NCBI GenBank assembly: GCA_050744165.1
Contig: JBOGGN010000103.1
Location: 1-35,513, forward strand
Direction of reading: 5' to 3'
Source: JBOGGN01 sp050744165
GTDB lineage: Bacteria; Actinomycetota; Acidimicrobiia; Acidimicrobiales; Palsa-688
DNA length: 35,513 bases
In this document: positions 1-7,107 of the stretch, in pieces
Position numbering within the stretch: position 1 is the first letter of the stretch
Layout of the letters: every line of letters begins with the position of its first letter
Notes under the pieces: model-generated
Databases searched by the model: none
What the model was told of the DNA's origin: nothing
What the model saw: the letters and a program-made list of their open reading frames with translations, nothing else
Made by a program: the position numbers and the translations under genes

Positions 1-91
1 TGATCACGCGTTCTAGCGCCACCAGTTCGGCATTGCGTTCGCCGTCGCGTCCGGGCGGGGCCGCAAGCCGGGCGGCGGCCAATCCCGTCAC
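1..91 (-). CDS. 5' end of an unidentified leftward gene (partial)
   Basis: Read leftward from a GTG at 91, the strand is open to the window edge for 30 codons, giving VTGLAAARLAAPPGRDGERN and then a helical-looking AELVALERVI. Third codon positions are mostly G or C, as in coding sequence here. It would be divergent from xseA, with 25 bp between the two start codons. No domain can be recognised from 30 residues, and the reading could be spurious. No Shine-Dalgarno sequence is visible. Confidence 0.3.
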   Translation of the reverse strand, partial: MTGLAAARLAAPPGRDGERNAELVALERVI

Positions 92-101
92 ACCCCCGGG
101 A

Positions 102-107
102 TAGTCT
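102..107 (+). promoter_or_regulatory. Candidate -10 box of xseA (leaderless type)
   Basis: TAGTCT matches TANNNT and ends 9 nt before the ATG at 117. No Shine-Dalgarno sequence lies in between, so transcription would start at or next to the start codon. The same spacing recurs at other transcription-unit heads in this window. No convincing -35 is seen. Confidence 0.5.
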
Positions 108-116
108 CGGCCGGCG

Positions 117-1448
117 ATGACGCTCTCAATGTTCCCGGCTGCCGCCTCGACGCCGAGGACGGTGACCCTGGTCAAGCTGTCGGCCGAAATCGCCCGGCAG
201 TTGGCCCCCGTGGGCCGCATCTCCGTCGAGGGCGAGGTCTACCAGCCCAATCGCACCGGTGGCGGGCGGCTGTACTTCACCCTGCGAGACCGTCGAGCCC
301 AGGTCAAGGTCGCCTGCCCTCAGGGTCGGGCCTCCCGATGCCGAGCAGTGGCTGGGGAGCGCGTCCGTGTCGTCGGGACCCTCACCTGGGCCAGCGACTG
401 GGGGTACCTGCAACTCGTCGCCGAGGCCGTCACTCCGGTTGGCGAGGGGGCGGTGGCCGCCATGATCGCCGAGTCGCGAGATCGGCTGCGTGCCGACGGG
501 TTGCTGGACCGGCCGAAGCGGCCCATCCCCGTGCTGCCCCGAGCGATCGGCGTGGTGTGTGGCACGGAGGCCGCAGTGCGCAAGGACATCGAGTCGGTGG
601 TGGCCTCGCGGTTCCCCGGGTATCCAGTGCGGTTCGAGGAGGCGTTTCTCACGGGTGCGTCGGCACCGGTGTCGATCATGGACGCCCTGGGCCGGCTACT
701 CGCCGACTGGCGTGTTGAGGTTGTCGTGCTGGCTCGTGGCGGCGGTGACGCCACCCAGATGTTGCCCTTCAGCGACGAGGAGTTGTGCCGGGCGATGTGC
801 GACAGCCGGGTCCCGGTGGTCTCCGCCATCGGTCACGAAGGTGACCGGCCGCTGTGCGACGAGGTCGCGGATCTGCGCTGCGCCACGCCACTGGGCGCCG
901 CCGCCGCTGTCGTTCCCGACCGCCGGGCTCTCGAGGCCGACCTCAGGGTCCGGCGTCAGGCGTACTCCGACCGCTTCGCCCGCCGCGTCACCGATGCCGA
1001 CCGCAGGGTGGCGGCCATCGATGTCGGCGGGGCTGCCCGGGAGGGCGCGGCCAAGGCGACGGCCCGGTTGGAGCGCTGCCGGGAACGCCTGGTCTGGGCT
1101 CACCCCAGGCGGCACTTGGCGGAGGCGTCCCGGCGACTGGCAGCGATCGATCCCCGGGCACCCGCTCTGCGGGCGGTATCGAGCGGGGGCTCTCGTCTCC
1201 AAGCCCTCGACTGGCGCCGACGGGTTTGCGACCAGGTGGCGCGGGCAGACGGGCGGCTGGCTGCCGACGCTCGACACTTGGAGGCCTTGTCGCCGGATCG
1301 GGTGCTTGAGCGGGGGTTCGCGGTGGTCCGCGACCAGGCCGGTGCCGTCGTCCGCCGGGCCAGCAGCGTGGCGCCCGCTGTCCGGATCGACGTCCAGTTG
1401 GCTGAGGGCCGGTTGTCCGCCCGAGTGGAAGAGGTGCACGGTGTCTGA
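117..1448 (+). CDS. xseA: Exodeoxyribonuclease VII large subunit
   Basis: Catalytic subunit of exonuclease VII, which degrades single-stranded DNA to oligonucleotides in mismatch repair and recombination. The 443 residues show an N-terminal OB-fold (about 15-110, including GEVYQPNRTGGGRLYFTL) and the ExoVII catalytic domain (about 125-380). The latter carries RGGGDATQMLPFSDEEL, then SAIGHEGDRPLCDEVADLR and ATPLGAAAAV, which match the family RGGG, GHE-D and D-x-R-A-TP motifs. The length is normal for actinobacteria. The ATG at 117 is supported by a -10 box 9 nt upstream; GTG at 162 is an alternative that would still include the OB-fold. The stop overlaps the start of xseB by 8 nt, so translation is probably coupled. 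Identification is firm; the start is less certain. Confidence 0.95.
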   Translation: MTLSMFPAAASTPRTVTLVKLSAEIARQLAPVGRISVEGEVYQPNRTGGGRLYFTLRDRRAQVKVACPQGRASRCRAVAGERVRVVGTLTWASDWGYLQLVAEAVTPVGEGAVAAMIAESRDRLRADGLLDRPKRPIPVLPRAIGVVCGTEAAVRKDIESVVASRFPGYPVRFEEAFLTGASAPVSIMDALGRLLADWRVEVVVLARGGGDATQMLPFSDEELCRAMCDSRVPVVSAIGHEGDRPLCDEVADLRCATPLGAAAAVVPDRRALEADLRVRRQAYSDRFARRVTDADRRVAAIDVGGAAREGAAKATARLERCRERLVWAHPRRHLAEASRRLAAIDPRAPALRAVSSGGSRLQALDWRRRVCDQVARADGRLAADARHLEALSPDRVLERGFAVVRDQAGAVVRRASSVAPAVRIDVQLAEGRLSARVEEVHGV

Positions 1449-1680
1449 CCACGATGGCATTGCCAACGGTGTGCAAGGCGACCCCGACAAAATGAACTTC
1501 GAAGAACTGGTTGGCGCGCTGGAGGCGTTGACCGATCGTCTGGCGTCGGGCCAGATCGGGATCGAGGAGGCGGCCGACCTGTATGAGCGGGCCGAGCACC
1601 TCCACGGCCTAGCCCGGCAGCGATTGGAGCGGGTGCAGGCCCGCATCGATTCGGTGACGGGCGGCTCGAGCTCCTCGTAA
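1441..1680 (+). CDS. xseB: Exodeoxyribonuclease VII small subunit
   Basis: Small helical subunit that assembles on XseA to form active exonuclease VII. The 79-residue product has the family core MNFEELVGALEALTDRLASG followed by GIEEAADLYERAEHL, two helices typical of XseB, and ends in a Ser-rich tail (GGSSSS). The start is GTG 1441, inside the end of xseA, with a GGAAGAGG ribosome-binding site just upstream. About 17 residues precede the conserved core. The 8-bp overlap with xseA and shared direction indicate one operon and coupled translation. A short inverted repeat spans the stop codon. Confidence 0.93.
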   Translation: MSDHDGIANGVQGDPDKMNFEELVGALEALTDRLASGQIGIEEAADLYERAEHLHGLARQRLERVQARIDSVTGGSSSS

Positions 1681-1688
1681 CGGAGCTC
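1668..1688 (+). terminator. Hairpin at the xseB stop codon (possible terminator)
   Basis: GAGCTCC (1668-1674) and GGAGCTC (1682-1688) form a perfect 7-bp stem with a 7-nt loop containing the TAA stop. No T-run follows, so it is not a classical intrinsic terminator. It may end the xseAB transcript or be incidental. Confidence 0.3.
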
Positions 1689-1764
1689 AACGAAATCCTG
1701 TTGCGCCTCGGCGGTGTGTGGTGTTCCCTGAAACTCATGGAACCGGTCCTGTGCGCACGCATTT

Positions 1765-1787
1765 GCCGAGAGGGTTATCCCCTCGGC
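1765..1787. repeat. Imperfect hairpin next to the IS607-type remnant
   Basis: GCCGAG-A-GGG (1765-1774), loop TTAT, CCC-CTCGGC (1779-1787): a 9-bp stem with one bulged A. It lies in the roughly 210-bp stretch between the xseB stop and the recognisable end of the recombinase remnant. No gene is recognised in that stretch. It could be a leftover element end or a terminator. Confidence 0.3.
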
Positions 1788-1895
1788 GCGGGCACGCCAG
1801 GGTCGTTCTTTATCGAACGCTGAGTGCGGGCCGGAGGAGGCTGGTGCCTCAGGGCGGCCGTAACCCGCCCTCCTTGCGCATGCTCTGGTCGTGGC

Positions 1896-2135
1896 AAGAC
1901 CTGCGGCAGTGGCCGCCTGCACGAGTCGGGCCAACTGGCGCTCCAAGCCGCGTTGGTCCGAGGACGACACACGGGCATAGAGAGCAACACCGCCCGAAGT
2001 TGAAGCAGGCTCGTCGACCAGGATCGTGCCGGTGGCGAGCTGGTGAGCGGGCACCGGCAGCACCCCAGCGTGGAACCAGCGGGTCGCCGTCTGGCGGCTC
2101 ACGCCATTAGTGCTGGCCCACGCAGCAAGCTTCAT
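1896..2135 (-). pseudogene. Truncated IS607-type serine recombinase (transposase TnpA remnant)
   Basis: An ATG at 2135, preceded by GGGAG at good spacing, opens an 80-residue match to the N-terminus of IS607-family transposases. There is a MerR-like helix-turn-helix (MKLAAWASTNGVSRQTATRW) that reads FHAGVLPVPAHQLATGTILV, then the start of the serine-recombinase domain with YARVSSSDQ, whose Ser is the expected nucleophile, and the helix QRGLERQLARLVQ. After AATAAGL the similarity is lost: the frame stays open but lacks the conserved EVGSGLN-like and DRLxRFG-like segments. No tnpB is present downstream. This is an immobile fragment. Its 5' side abuts the point where the neighbouring AAA ATPase gene is cut, so insertion of this element probably truncated that gene. 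Confidence 0.8.
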
Positions 2136-2207
2136 CGCTCCCATCATGACCAGGGGGTGTGACAGTCGTGCCCCGACGGGACAGAACTGTTCATTCGTCC
2201 GAGCAGT

Positions 2208-2625
2208 TTGCACCCCTTGACCGCCTGCACCTCCGAGTCCAACTCGGGGATAGGCAGGGTCTTCTCGGGCAGGATTGTGATCAGGGCGTCCTGGACGTCG
2301 GAGGGGATGCGGGTACGCTCCTCGACCCGGGCGATGGTGCCCTCCTGCATGCCCGCATGACGGGGCTGGGCACCAGGGCCGCCGCGCTCGGGCCCTCGGC
2401 CAGCAGTCGGGCGTAGTTCCAGCCGTAGCGGATGGCCTCCTCGGCGGTGCCCGCGGTGCCCTGCACCAGCTAGGTCGAGCTGCCGCTGATGGCCGCCGCC
2501 AGGTTCTCGCTCAGCCACGTCTTGGCGGTGCCGGGCACGCCGAGCAGCCGGAGCGCCCGGTCGGTGGCCAAGGTTGCGACCGCGACCTCGACCAGCCGGC
2601 GGGGGCCGACGTACTTGATCCCACG
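2208..2625 (-). pseudogene. Decayed MoxR-type AAA ATPase
   Basis: Pieces of one ATPase lie in consecutive frames. The first begins at KYVGPRRLVEVAVATLATDR and has a Walker A (GVPGTAKTWLSE). A TAG stop at 2470-2472 interrupts it, and the next piece in the same frame is GTAGTAEEAIRYGWNYARLL with LVPSPVMRA. A frameshift near 2350 leads to EGTIARVEERTRIPSDVQDA, ITILPEKTLPIPEL and EVQAVKG. After KG, where family members continue with a sensor-1 Asn segment, the sequence changes and meets the IS607-type remnant. The N-terminal part before KYVG is also missing. Known intact relatives are MoxR ATPases encoded beside SWIM and VWA proteins. At least four lesions make this a clear pseudogene. Confidence 0.8.
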
Positions 2626-3650
2626 TAAAGGCCTGGCCGGGCCGGGCGAAGTCGACGAGGACGGCCAGCCGGCCCGACTCCAGGCCCCACAGCCAGGTTC
2701 GCTGGGCCCGCACCTGCTCGTCGTCAGTGACGCTGCGGGCCAGGACATACCACCGGTCCGGCTCCCTGGCGCCCGCCAGTACCAGCTCGCTCGGCCACGG
2801 CCACCCGGCGGCAGTGCGCAGGTCGGCCTGGACTGTTTCTCCCGACGACAACCGATCATCATCCTGCGGGGCGACCACACGCACGGTGAGTTCTCTGGCA
2901 GGCGGCGATAGCGGGCCCAGCCCGCCGCCAGCAGGTGAAGCCGGCAGACCTGGGCCAAGAGCCGCCCCGGCCAGCCGGTGCCACTGCGGACGACGCCGGC
3001 CAGATTGCGCACCCGGTTGGCCGCGGCCGGAGCTTGGGCGTCGACCAGGCGCGCCGCCATGGCGTCCCAGAACCCATACGGCTGGGTCTGGGCGTGGCCC
3101 AGCCCGTGGCGGAGCAGGTCACCGAGCCAGCGGGCGAGTTCTTCCATCCCGGCCGCGATGTGCTCGCTTCGCTGCTCGGCCCTGGCCTTGGCGGCCTCGG
3201 GATCGCGAGCCCGCGGCGCCGGGACGTCGGCCGGGATCTCCGCAGCCTCCGAGTCGGTGGGCGGGGGGGTCATGCCGGCTACGGCATCGGCCAGATCTCC
3301 CTCCACCTGCGTGGCCGAGCGGGACGCCAACCACGCCGCCACGTCCGGTGGCGGCTGACCCTCGGCCACGATCGCGGCTCCCTGTGCCCACAACAGGAGC
3401 AGCGCCAGCGCGTGCTTGCAGGGAGACTTCCGGCTCGGGCAGCTGCATTTGTAGGCCGGCCCAACCGTGTCCACCGCCACCGTGTACGCCAGATTGGCGC
3501 TGCCTCGGCAGGCGCCCCACACGGCCCGGTCGTTGCAGCCGGTGCCGGACCACGGAGAGGGGACGGCCAGTTTGCGGCCCGCCCGCAGGGAGTTGGCGTC
3601 GGGGGCGAGGGTGCCGGCTTGCTCCACCGTCGGCCTGCCCACGCATTCAC
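2626..3650 (-). pseudogene. Frameshifted SWIM zinc-finger protein gene
   Basis: The zinc-binding motif is intact: CSCPSRKSPCKHALALLLLW (CxC-x7-CxH). It is preceded by LAPDANSLRAGRKLAVPSPW and RAVWGACRGSANLAYTVAVD, the usual N-terminal block of SWIM proteins paired with MoxR ATPases. The GTG at 3650 overlaps the upstream phosphoesterase stop (GTGA) and gives VNAWAGRRWS, but the family VEQ continuation is in another frame. A second frameshift near 2885 separates the middle (LLAAGWARYRRLPE) from RWYVLARSVTDDEQVRAQRT. The C-terminus runs into the ATPase remnant without its own end, suggesting a deletion. SWIM proteins are thought to bind DNA or proteins. The intact version probably formed an operon with the phosphoesterase and the ATPase. 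Confidence 0.82.
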
Positions 3651-4945
3651 GGTACCGGGGCCGGTGCCGGGTCCCGCGAGAGAGCCGAAGGCCGGGGCGG
3701 CCACCGATGGCTGAAACACCGGTCGTCCCGCTGCCCCGGCGACCACCGCCGCCAGACACCGCCGACTGCGGAGGCGGTGCCTTCCGTCCAGGCGATGACG
3801 TCGGGTGCCGCGATCCTGCGGACCACCTGGCGGATACCGCCCTCGTACACCGCGTAGCCGGCCCAGGTCCCGGGATAGTCCTTGGTCGACCCGACCTCCA
3901 CAATCTCGACCGGCCCATAGCGCCGGCGCCGGTGGCGATGGGTGTGCCCGCTGGTCACGAATGCCGCGGGGTTTGCCGCCGCCAACTCGTCGAGCAGCGC
4001 TCGGGCCTGGCGTCCCTCTACCCCGGGCGGGTATTCGGTCGGCAGGTGAAACCGTTGGAGTTGGTGGTGGAGCACCAAGAACACGGGGTTCGGAGACCCC
4101 GCCGCCAACGAGACCAGTTGGGAACGCTGGTCATCATCGACCTGTCCAGAGCGATGGAATGGGCGGGAAGTCAGCCCAAAGATCAGCCGCAACCCCGGCC
4201 GGTCCTCGACCCATGGCTGGCGGGGCACGTTGATGCCGTAGGTCGCCAGGATCGGCCGGCCGTCGGTGGCCGGGTCGTGGTACTCGTGGTTGCCGAGCGT
4301 GGCCATGACCGGGACCCGAAGGCGGCCCAACACCCGCCCGACTTCGTGGAACTCGGCTGGCGCGCCGTGCGCCGTCATGTCGCCTTTGACAATCAGGGCG
4401 TCGGCGCCCCAGGCGATCGCCTCCTCAGCCGCCGCCTCTACGCAGCGCCAGGCGTAGGGCCGCCCGGACTCCAAGGGCCAGGAATCCTCCAGCGTATGGG
4501 TCACGTCGAACCCGGGCTCGCCGAGGTGCAGGTCGTTGATGGTTGCGAAGGTGTCGAGCAGGCGACCCGGCGGCGGGCGCAGGGTCGTCACCCGCTCGAC
4601 CAGGGTTCGCGGCACCCCGGGGCCGCTCATGACCAGGTCGTAGCTGGTCGCCGGCCGGAGCCCGCCGATGGTCACCGCGCCGGGACCACCGATCGCGCCC
4701 GGAGGCAGTGGGACCGACGCCTTGCGATGCCCCTTGCGTTGGCGGGTGGCAGGCGGGGACGGTTTCAGATTCAACAGCTGATCGCCGATCTCGAGTTCCA
4801 CCGATGGGCCCGGCAGGTGGGGCCACACCACCTGGACGGCGGTGTCTTCCACCGCGAAAACCGAGAAAGCTGAGGTCGGGAGGCGAGCGTGAATCGAGGA
4901 GCGCGCCTCAGAATGCCGTTGTGTGTTGCGTCGACCCGACTCCAT
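3647..4945 (-). CDS. Metallophosphoesterase with N-terminal FN3/purple-acid-phosphatase-like domain
   Basis: Calcineurin-like phosphoesterase of 432 residues. All dinuclear-metal motifs are visible in order: NDLHLG (D-x-H), KGDMTAHG (GD), LGNHEYHD (GNHE), LHHQ and SGHTHRHR (GHxH). The first 140 residues contain a beta-rich segment (AVQVVWPHLPGPSVELEIGD, then GLRPATSYDL) like the N-terminal domain of purple acid phosphatases. No clear signal peptide is present, so it is probably cytoplasmic. The substrate is unknown. The start at ATG 4945 has a TAGTAT -10 box 9 nt upstream and no Shine-Dalgarno. The stop overlaps the GTG of the broken SWIM gene by 4 nt, indicating that the two were an operon. 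The Arg/Pro-rich last 25 residues look non-domain and may have been altered by decay of the region. Confidence 0.88.
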   Translation of the reverse strand: MESGRRNTQRHSEARSSIHARLPTSAFSVFAVEDTAVQVVWPHLPGPSVELEIGDQLLNLKPSPPATRQRKGHRKASVPLPPGAIGGPGAVTIGGLRPATSYDLVMSGPGVPRTLVERVTTLRPPPGRLLDTFATINDLHLGEPGFDVTHTLEDSWPLESGRPYAWRCVEAAAEEAIAWGADALIVKGDMTAHGAPAEFHEVGRVLGRLRVPVMATLGNHEYHDPATDGRPILATYGINVPRQPWVEDRPGLRLIFGLTSRPFHRSGQVDDDQRSQLVSLAAGSPNPVFLVLHHQLQRFHLPTEYPPGVEGRQARALLDELAAANPAAFVTSGHTHRHRRRRYGPVEIVEVGSTKDYPGTWAGYAVYEGGIRQVVRRIAAPDVIAWTEGTASAVGGVWRRWSPGQRDDRCFSHRWPPRPSALSRDPAPAPVP

Positions 4946-4954
4946 TGACAGGGC

Positions 4955-4960
4955 ATACTA
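4955..4960 (-). promoter_or_regulatory. Candidate -10 box of the metallophosphoesterase gene
   Basis: On the minus strand TAGTAT ends 9 nt before the ATG at 4945. It fits the leaderless pattern seen elsewhere in the window. No -35 is evident. Confidence 0.45.
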
Positions 4961-5043
4961 AGGAGGACGTTGGCTGTGGCCCGCTCGGCCCCGCGGGGCC
5001 TTCGAATTCCGTCGGACGTCCCCAGCCACGATAAGGAGGGAAA

Positions 5044-5739
5044 ATGCGAGGTTTCCGGGTGGTGGTGGCAGGGGCATTTCTCGGCGCCATCGTTATTTCG
5101 GGCTGTGGCAGTAGCTCGACGTCGACGTCGGGGACGACGGTTCTCGCCTCCGGATGCGCTGAGGGCAGCGGGATTACCGCGTCCGCCACGACCCAGTCCT
5201 ACGTCATGCGCCTCGACATCGGTCCTGTCGAGGCCATGTACACGCCGGCCCAGGTGGCGTCGCAGCACCCGACCGATGGCGAGGTCATGATTTCGGGCAC
5301 TATGTCGCCGGTCGGCGATTCGGGTGCCACCTCTGGCGCCGCCGGCTCTTCAACCACCGACGACATGTCCGGTATGGCAGGTATGAGCGGTATGAGCGGA
5401 TCTGAGGGCACCAATACCTCTGCCCATCACTTGGAGGCCCACATCTGCTCCAAGGCGTCCGGGGGGCCGATCCAGGGTGCCAACCCAGCCATCACGGTGA
5501 CGCCTGTGGCGGCGCCCAGCACTCCTCAGAAAGTCCCGATCGCGGTGATGCAGGGCGTCACTTCCGGTGTCTCCGATTATCACTACGGCAACAACGTGCT
5601 GCTCGCACCGGGGGCCGCGTACACCGTGGTCGTGGCGCTCGGCGGCCAGTCATCGACCTTCCACGTAACAATCCCGGCGGCGGCATCGACCACCACCACC
5701 ACCACGCCCGGCGGCAGCCCGGGCATGAACGGCATGTAG
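5044..5739 (+). CDS. P19/Tp34-like metal-binding lipoprotein with Met-rich segment
   Basis: A 231-residue exported lipoprotein: signal peptide with lipobox ISGC (Cys21), then a Ser/Thr-rich tether. The body resembles the periplasmic P19/Tp34 iron-transport family (PF10634), with MRLDIGPVEAMYTPAQ (54-70), GEVMISG (79-85), HHLEAHI (128-134), VPIAVMQGV (164-172) and DYHYGNNVLLAPG (178-190). The His, Met, Asp and HYGxNV residues of the family metal site appear to be kept. Inserted before the HHLEAHI strand is a run with Met at 108, 111, 114 and 117 (DDMSGMAGMSGMSG), and the tail ends GMNGM; such spacing often binds Cu(I). A strong AAGGAGGG precedes the ATG. It likely captures copper or iron at the cell surface. 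The family assignment is from motifs only. Confidence 0.75.
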   Translation: MRGFRVVVAGAFLGAIVISGCGSSSTSTSGTTVLASGCAEGSGITASATTQSYVMRLDIGPVEAMYTPAQVASQHPTDGEVMISGTMSPVGDSGATSGAAGSSTTDDMSGMAGMSGMSGSEGTNTSAHHLEAHICSKASGGPIQGANPAITVTPVAAPSTPQKVPIAVMQGVTSGVSDYHYGNNVLLAPGAAYTVVVALGGQSSTFHVTIPAAASTTTTTTPGGSPGMNGM

Positions 5740-5836
5740 GCGGAAACGCCGACTGTGTGACCTACGGCTGCCGTGTGACCTACGGCCGCCGACGGCCGAT
5801 GCCGTCAGGACCGCCATGAGGACCGGAGGACGAACG

Positions 5837-7000
5837 ATGCGGGCCCTCTTCAGCTGCATGCCTGGCTTCGGCCACTTCCACCCCATGGTGGCCCTGGCGG
5901 AGGCGTGGAAAGGCGCCGGGCACGAACTGGCCTTCGCCACCGCGGAACGCTTCTGCCATCGGGTCATCGAGCCGGCCGGTTTCCCGGCGTTCGCGGCTGG
6001 TCCGAGCCCTCGGGTGTACGACGAACTCACAGGGAAGCTGCCGGAGGTCGCGGCGATGGCCGCACCCGACCCGTGGCGGTACGGGGCCTACATGTTCGCC
6101 CACATCGCGGCCCCACTCAAGGTCGACGATCTGCTTGGGATCATCGACCGCTGGGAGCCTGACGTGATCGTTCACGGCAGCGTCGACTTCGCCGGTCCCG
6201 CGGCGGCCTCGGCACGGGGTCTGCGTTGGGTGAGCCACAGCTCGGGGGCGCTTCAACCCGTTGAGTTCTGGGACTTGTCGGGCGCGCTTGTTGCCCCGCT
6301 GTGGCGGGGTTTGGGACTGGAGCCCGATCCTGCGGGAGGCGTCTTCCGACATTTGTACCTGGACATCTGCCCATCCAGTTTCCAGGCTGCAGAAGCGGGC
6401 CGGATCACCGCCCGCCGGCCGATGCGGCCAATCCCGTTCGACACCATTGGTGCCGCGTCGGTTCCGGAGTGGTTCGATTCGCTACCCGAGCAGCCGACGG
6501 TCTACGTGACCATGGGCACCGTCAACAACGACGCTCCAGGCGTCTTCGAGGCGGTACTCGCGGGGCTCGGCGACACCGACCTCAACGTGATCACGACCGT
6601 CGGTCTCGACCGCGATCCGCAGGATCTGGGGTCGCTGCCGCCCAATGTGCATGTGGAACGGTGGATCCCTCAGTCGCTTGTCTTCGGCGCGTGCGACGCC
6701 GTTGTCTGCCACGGAGGCTCGGGCACCACGTTGACGGCATTGGCCCACGGGGTCCCCCTGCTGCTCCTTCCACAAGGCGCCAACCAGTTCTGGAACGCCG
6801 AGCGCTGCGTCACGCTGGGAGCCGGGCTGATGCTCTCCCGTGAGGAGACGGCTGGTGATCGAGTGCGTCTCGACGTCGATCGGCTACTCACTGAGCCCTC
6901 GTTCAGCTGGGCGGCCCGATCCGTCGGCCGCGAGATCGAGGACATGCCCGCGCCGGACGTTGTCGTTCCCTTCATCGAGGCGTTGGGGGCCGCTCGCTGA
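5837..7000 (+). CDS. UGT/macrolide-type glycosyltransferase (GT-B fold)
   Basis: A 387-residue glycosyltransferase of the UDP-glucuronosyl/MGT superfamily. The N-terminal Rossmann half begins MRALFSCMPGFGHFHPMVAL, with the usual G-H-x-x-P acceptor-side motif. The C-terminal half has VYVTMGTVNND and the donor-binding signature WIPQSLVFGACDAVVCHGGS followed by GTTLTALAHGVPLLLLPQGA and a final N-Q segment. ATG 5837 is chosen over the in-frame ATG 5816 because GGAGGA sits 8 nt upstream and the Rossmann fold begins there directly. Donor and acceptor cannot be read from the sequence; secondary-metabolite, antibiotic or lipid acceptors are typical. The gene is co-directional with the lipoprotein (97-bp gap), and its 3' end is 22 bp from the transposon left end, so it was not disrupted. 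Confidence 0.88.
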   Translation: MRALFSCMPGFGHFHPMVALAEAWKGAGHELAFATAERFCHRVIEPAGFPAFAAGPSPRVYDELTGKLPEVAAMAAPDPWRYGAYMFAHIAAPLKVDDLLGIIDRWEPDVIVHGSVDFAGPAAASARGLRWVSHSSGALQPVEFWDLSGALVAPLWRGLGLEPDPAGGVFRHLYLDICPSSFQAAEAGRITARRPMRPIPFDTIGAASVPEWFDSLPEQPTVYVTMGTVNNDAPGVFEAVLAGLGDTDLNVITTVGLDRDPQDLGSLPPNVHVERWIPQSLVFGACDAVVCHGGSGTTLTALAHGVPLLLLPQGANQFWNAERCVTLGAGLMLSREETAGDRVRLDVDRLLTEPSFSWAARSVGREIEDMPAPDVVVPFIEALGAAR

Positions 7001-7017
7001 GAGAGGGCGCGGTCATG

Positions 7018-7022
7018 GGCAC
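7018..7022. repeat. Target-site duplication, left copy
   Basis: GGCAC lies immediately outside the left 38-bp inverted repeat and is identical to 15863-15867. Five bp is the standard duplication length for Tn3-family transposition. Confidence 0.9.
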
Positions 7023-7060
7023 GGCCCTTGAGGAACAACAGAACGAAAAGTCACGCTAAG
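7023..7060 (+). repeat. Left terminal inverted repeat (38 bp)
   Basis: Starts GGCCCTTGAGGAACAACAGA and ends TCACGCTAAG. It matches the reverse complement of 15825-15862 at 37 of 38 positions; the mismatch is A7040 against C15845. Confidence 0.95.
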
Positions 7061-7107
7061 GCGACGCGACCGAACTTCGGCTGGCGAAGCAGCGTGCCGC
7101 TACGACG

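Noticed and set aside
4945..4950. TTGACA as a -35 for the lipoprotein gene
   Set aside because: No -10 box at 16-18 bp (the position reads CGTTGG), and it overlaps the divergent phosphoesterase start codon.
7015..7022. The transposon left end disrupting the glycosyltransferase gene
   Set aside because: The glycosyltransferase stops at 7000 with a normal C-terminus, 22 bp before the inverted repeat.
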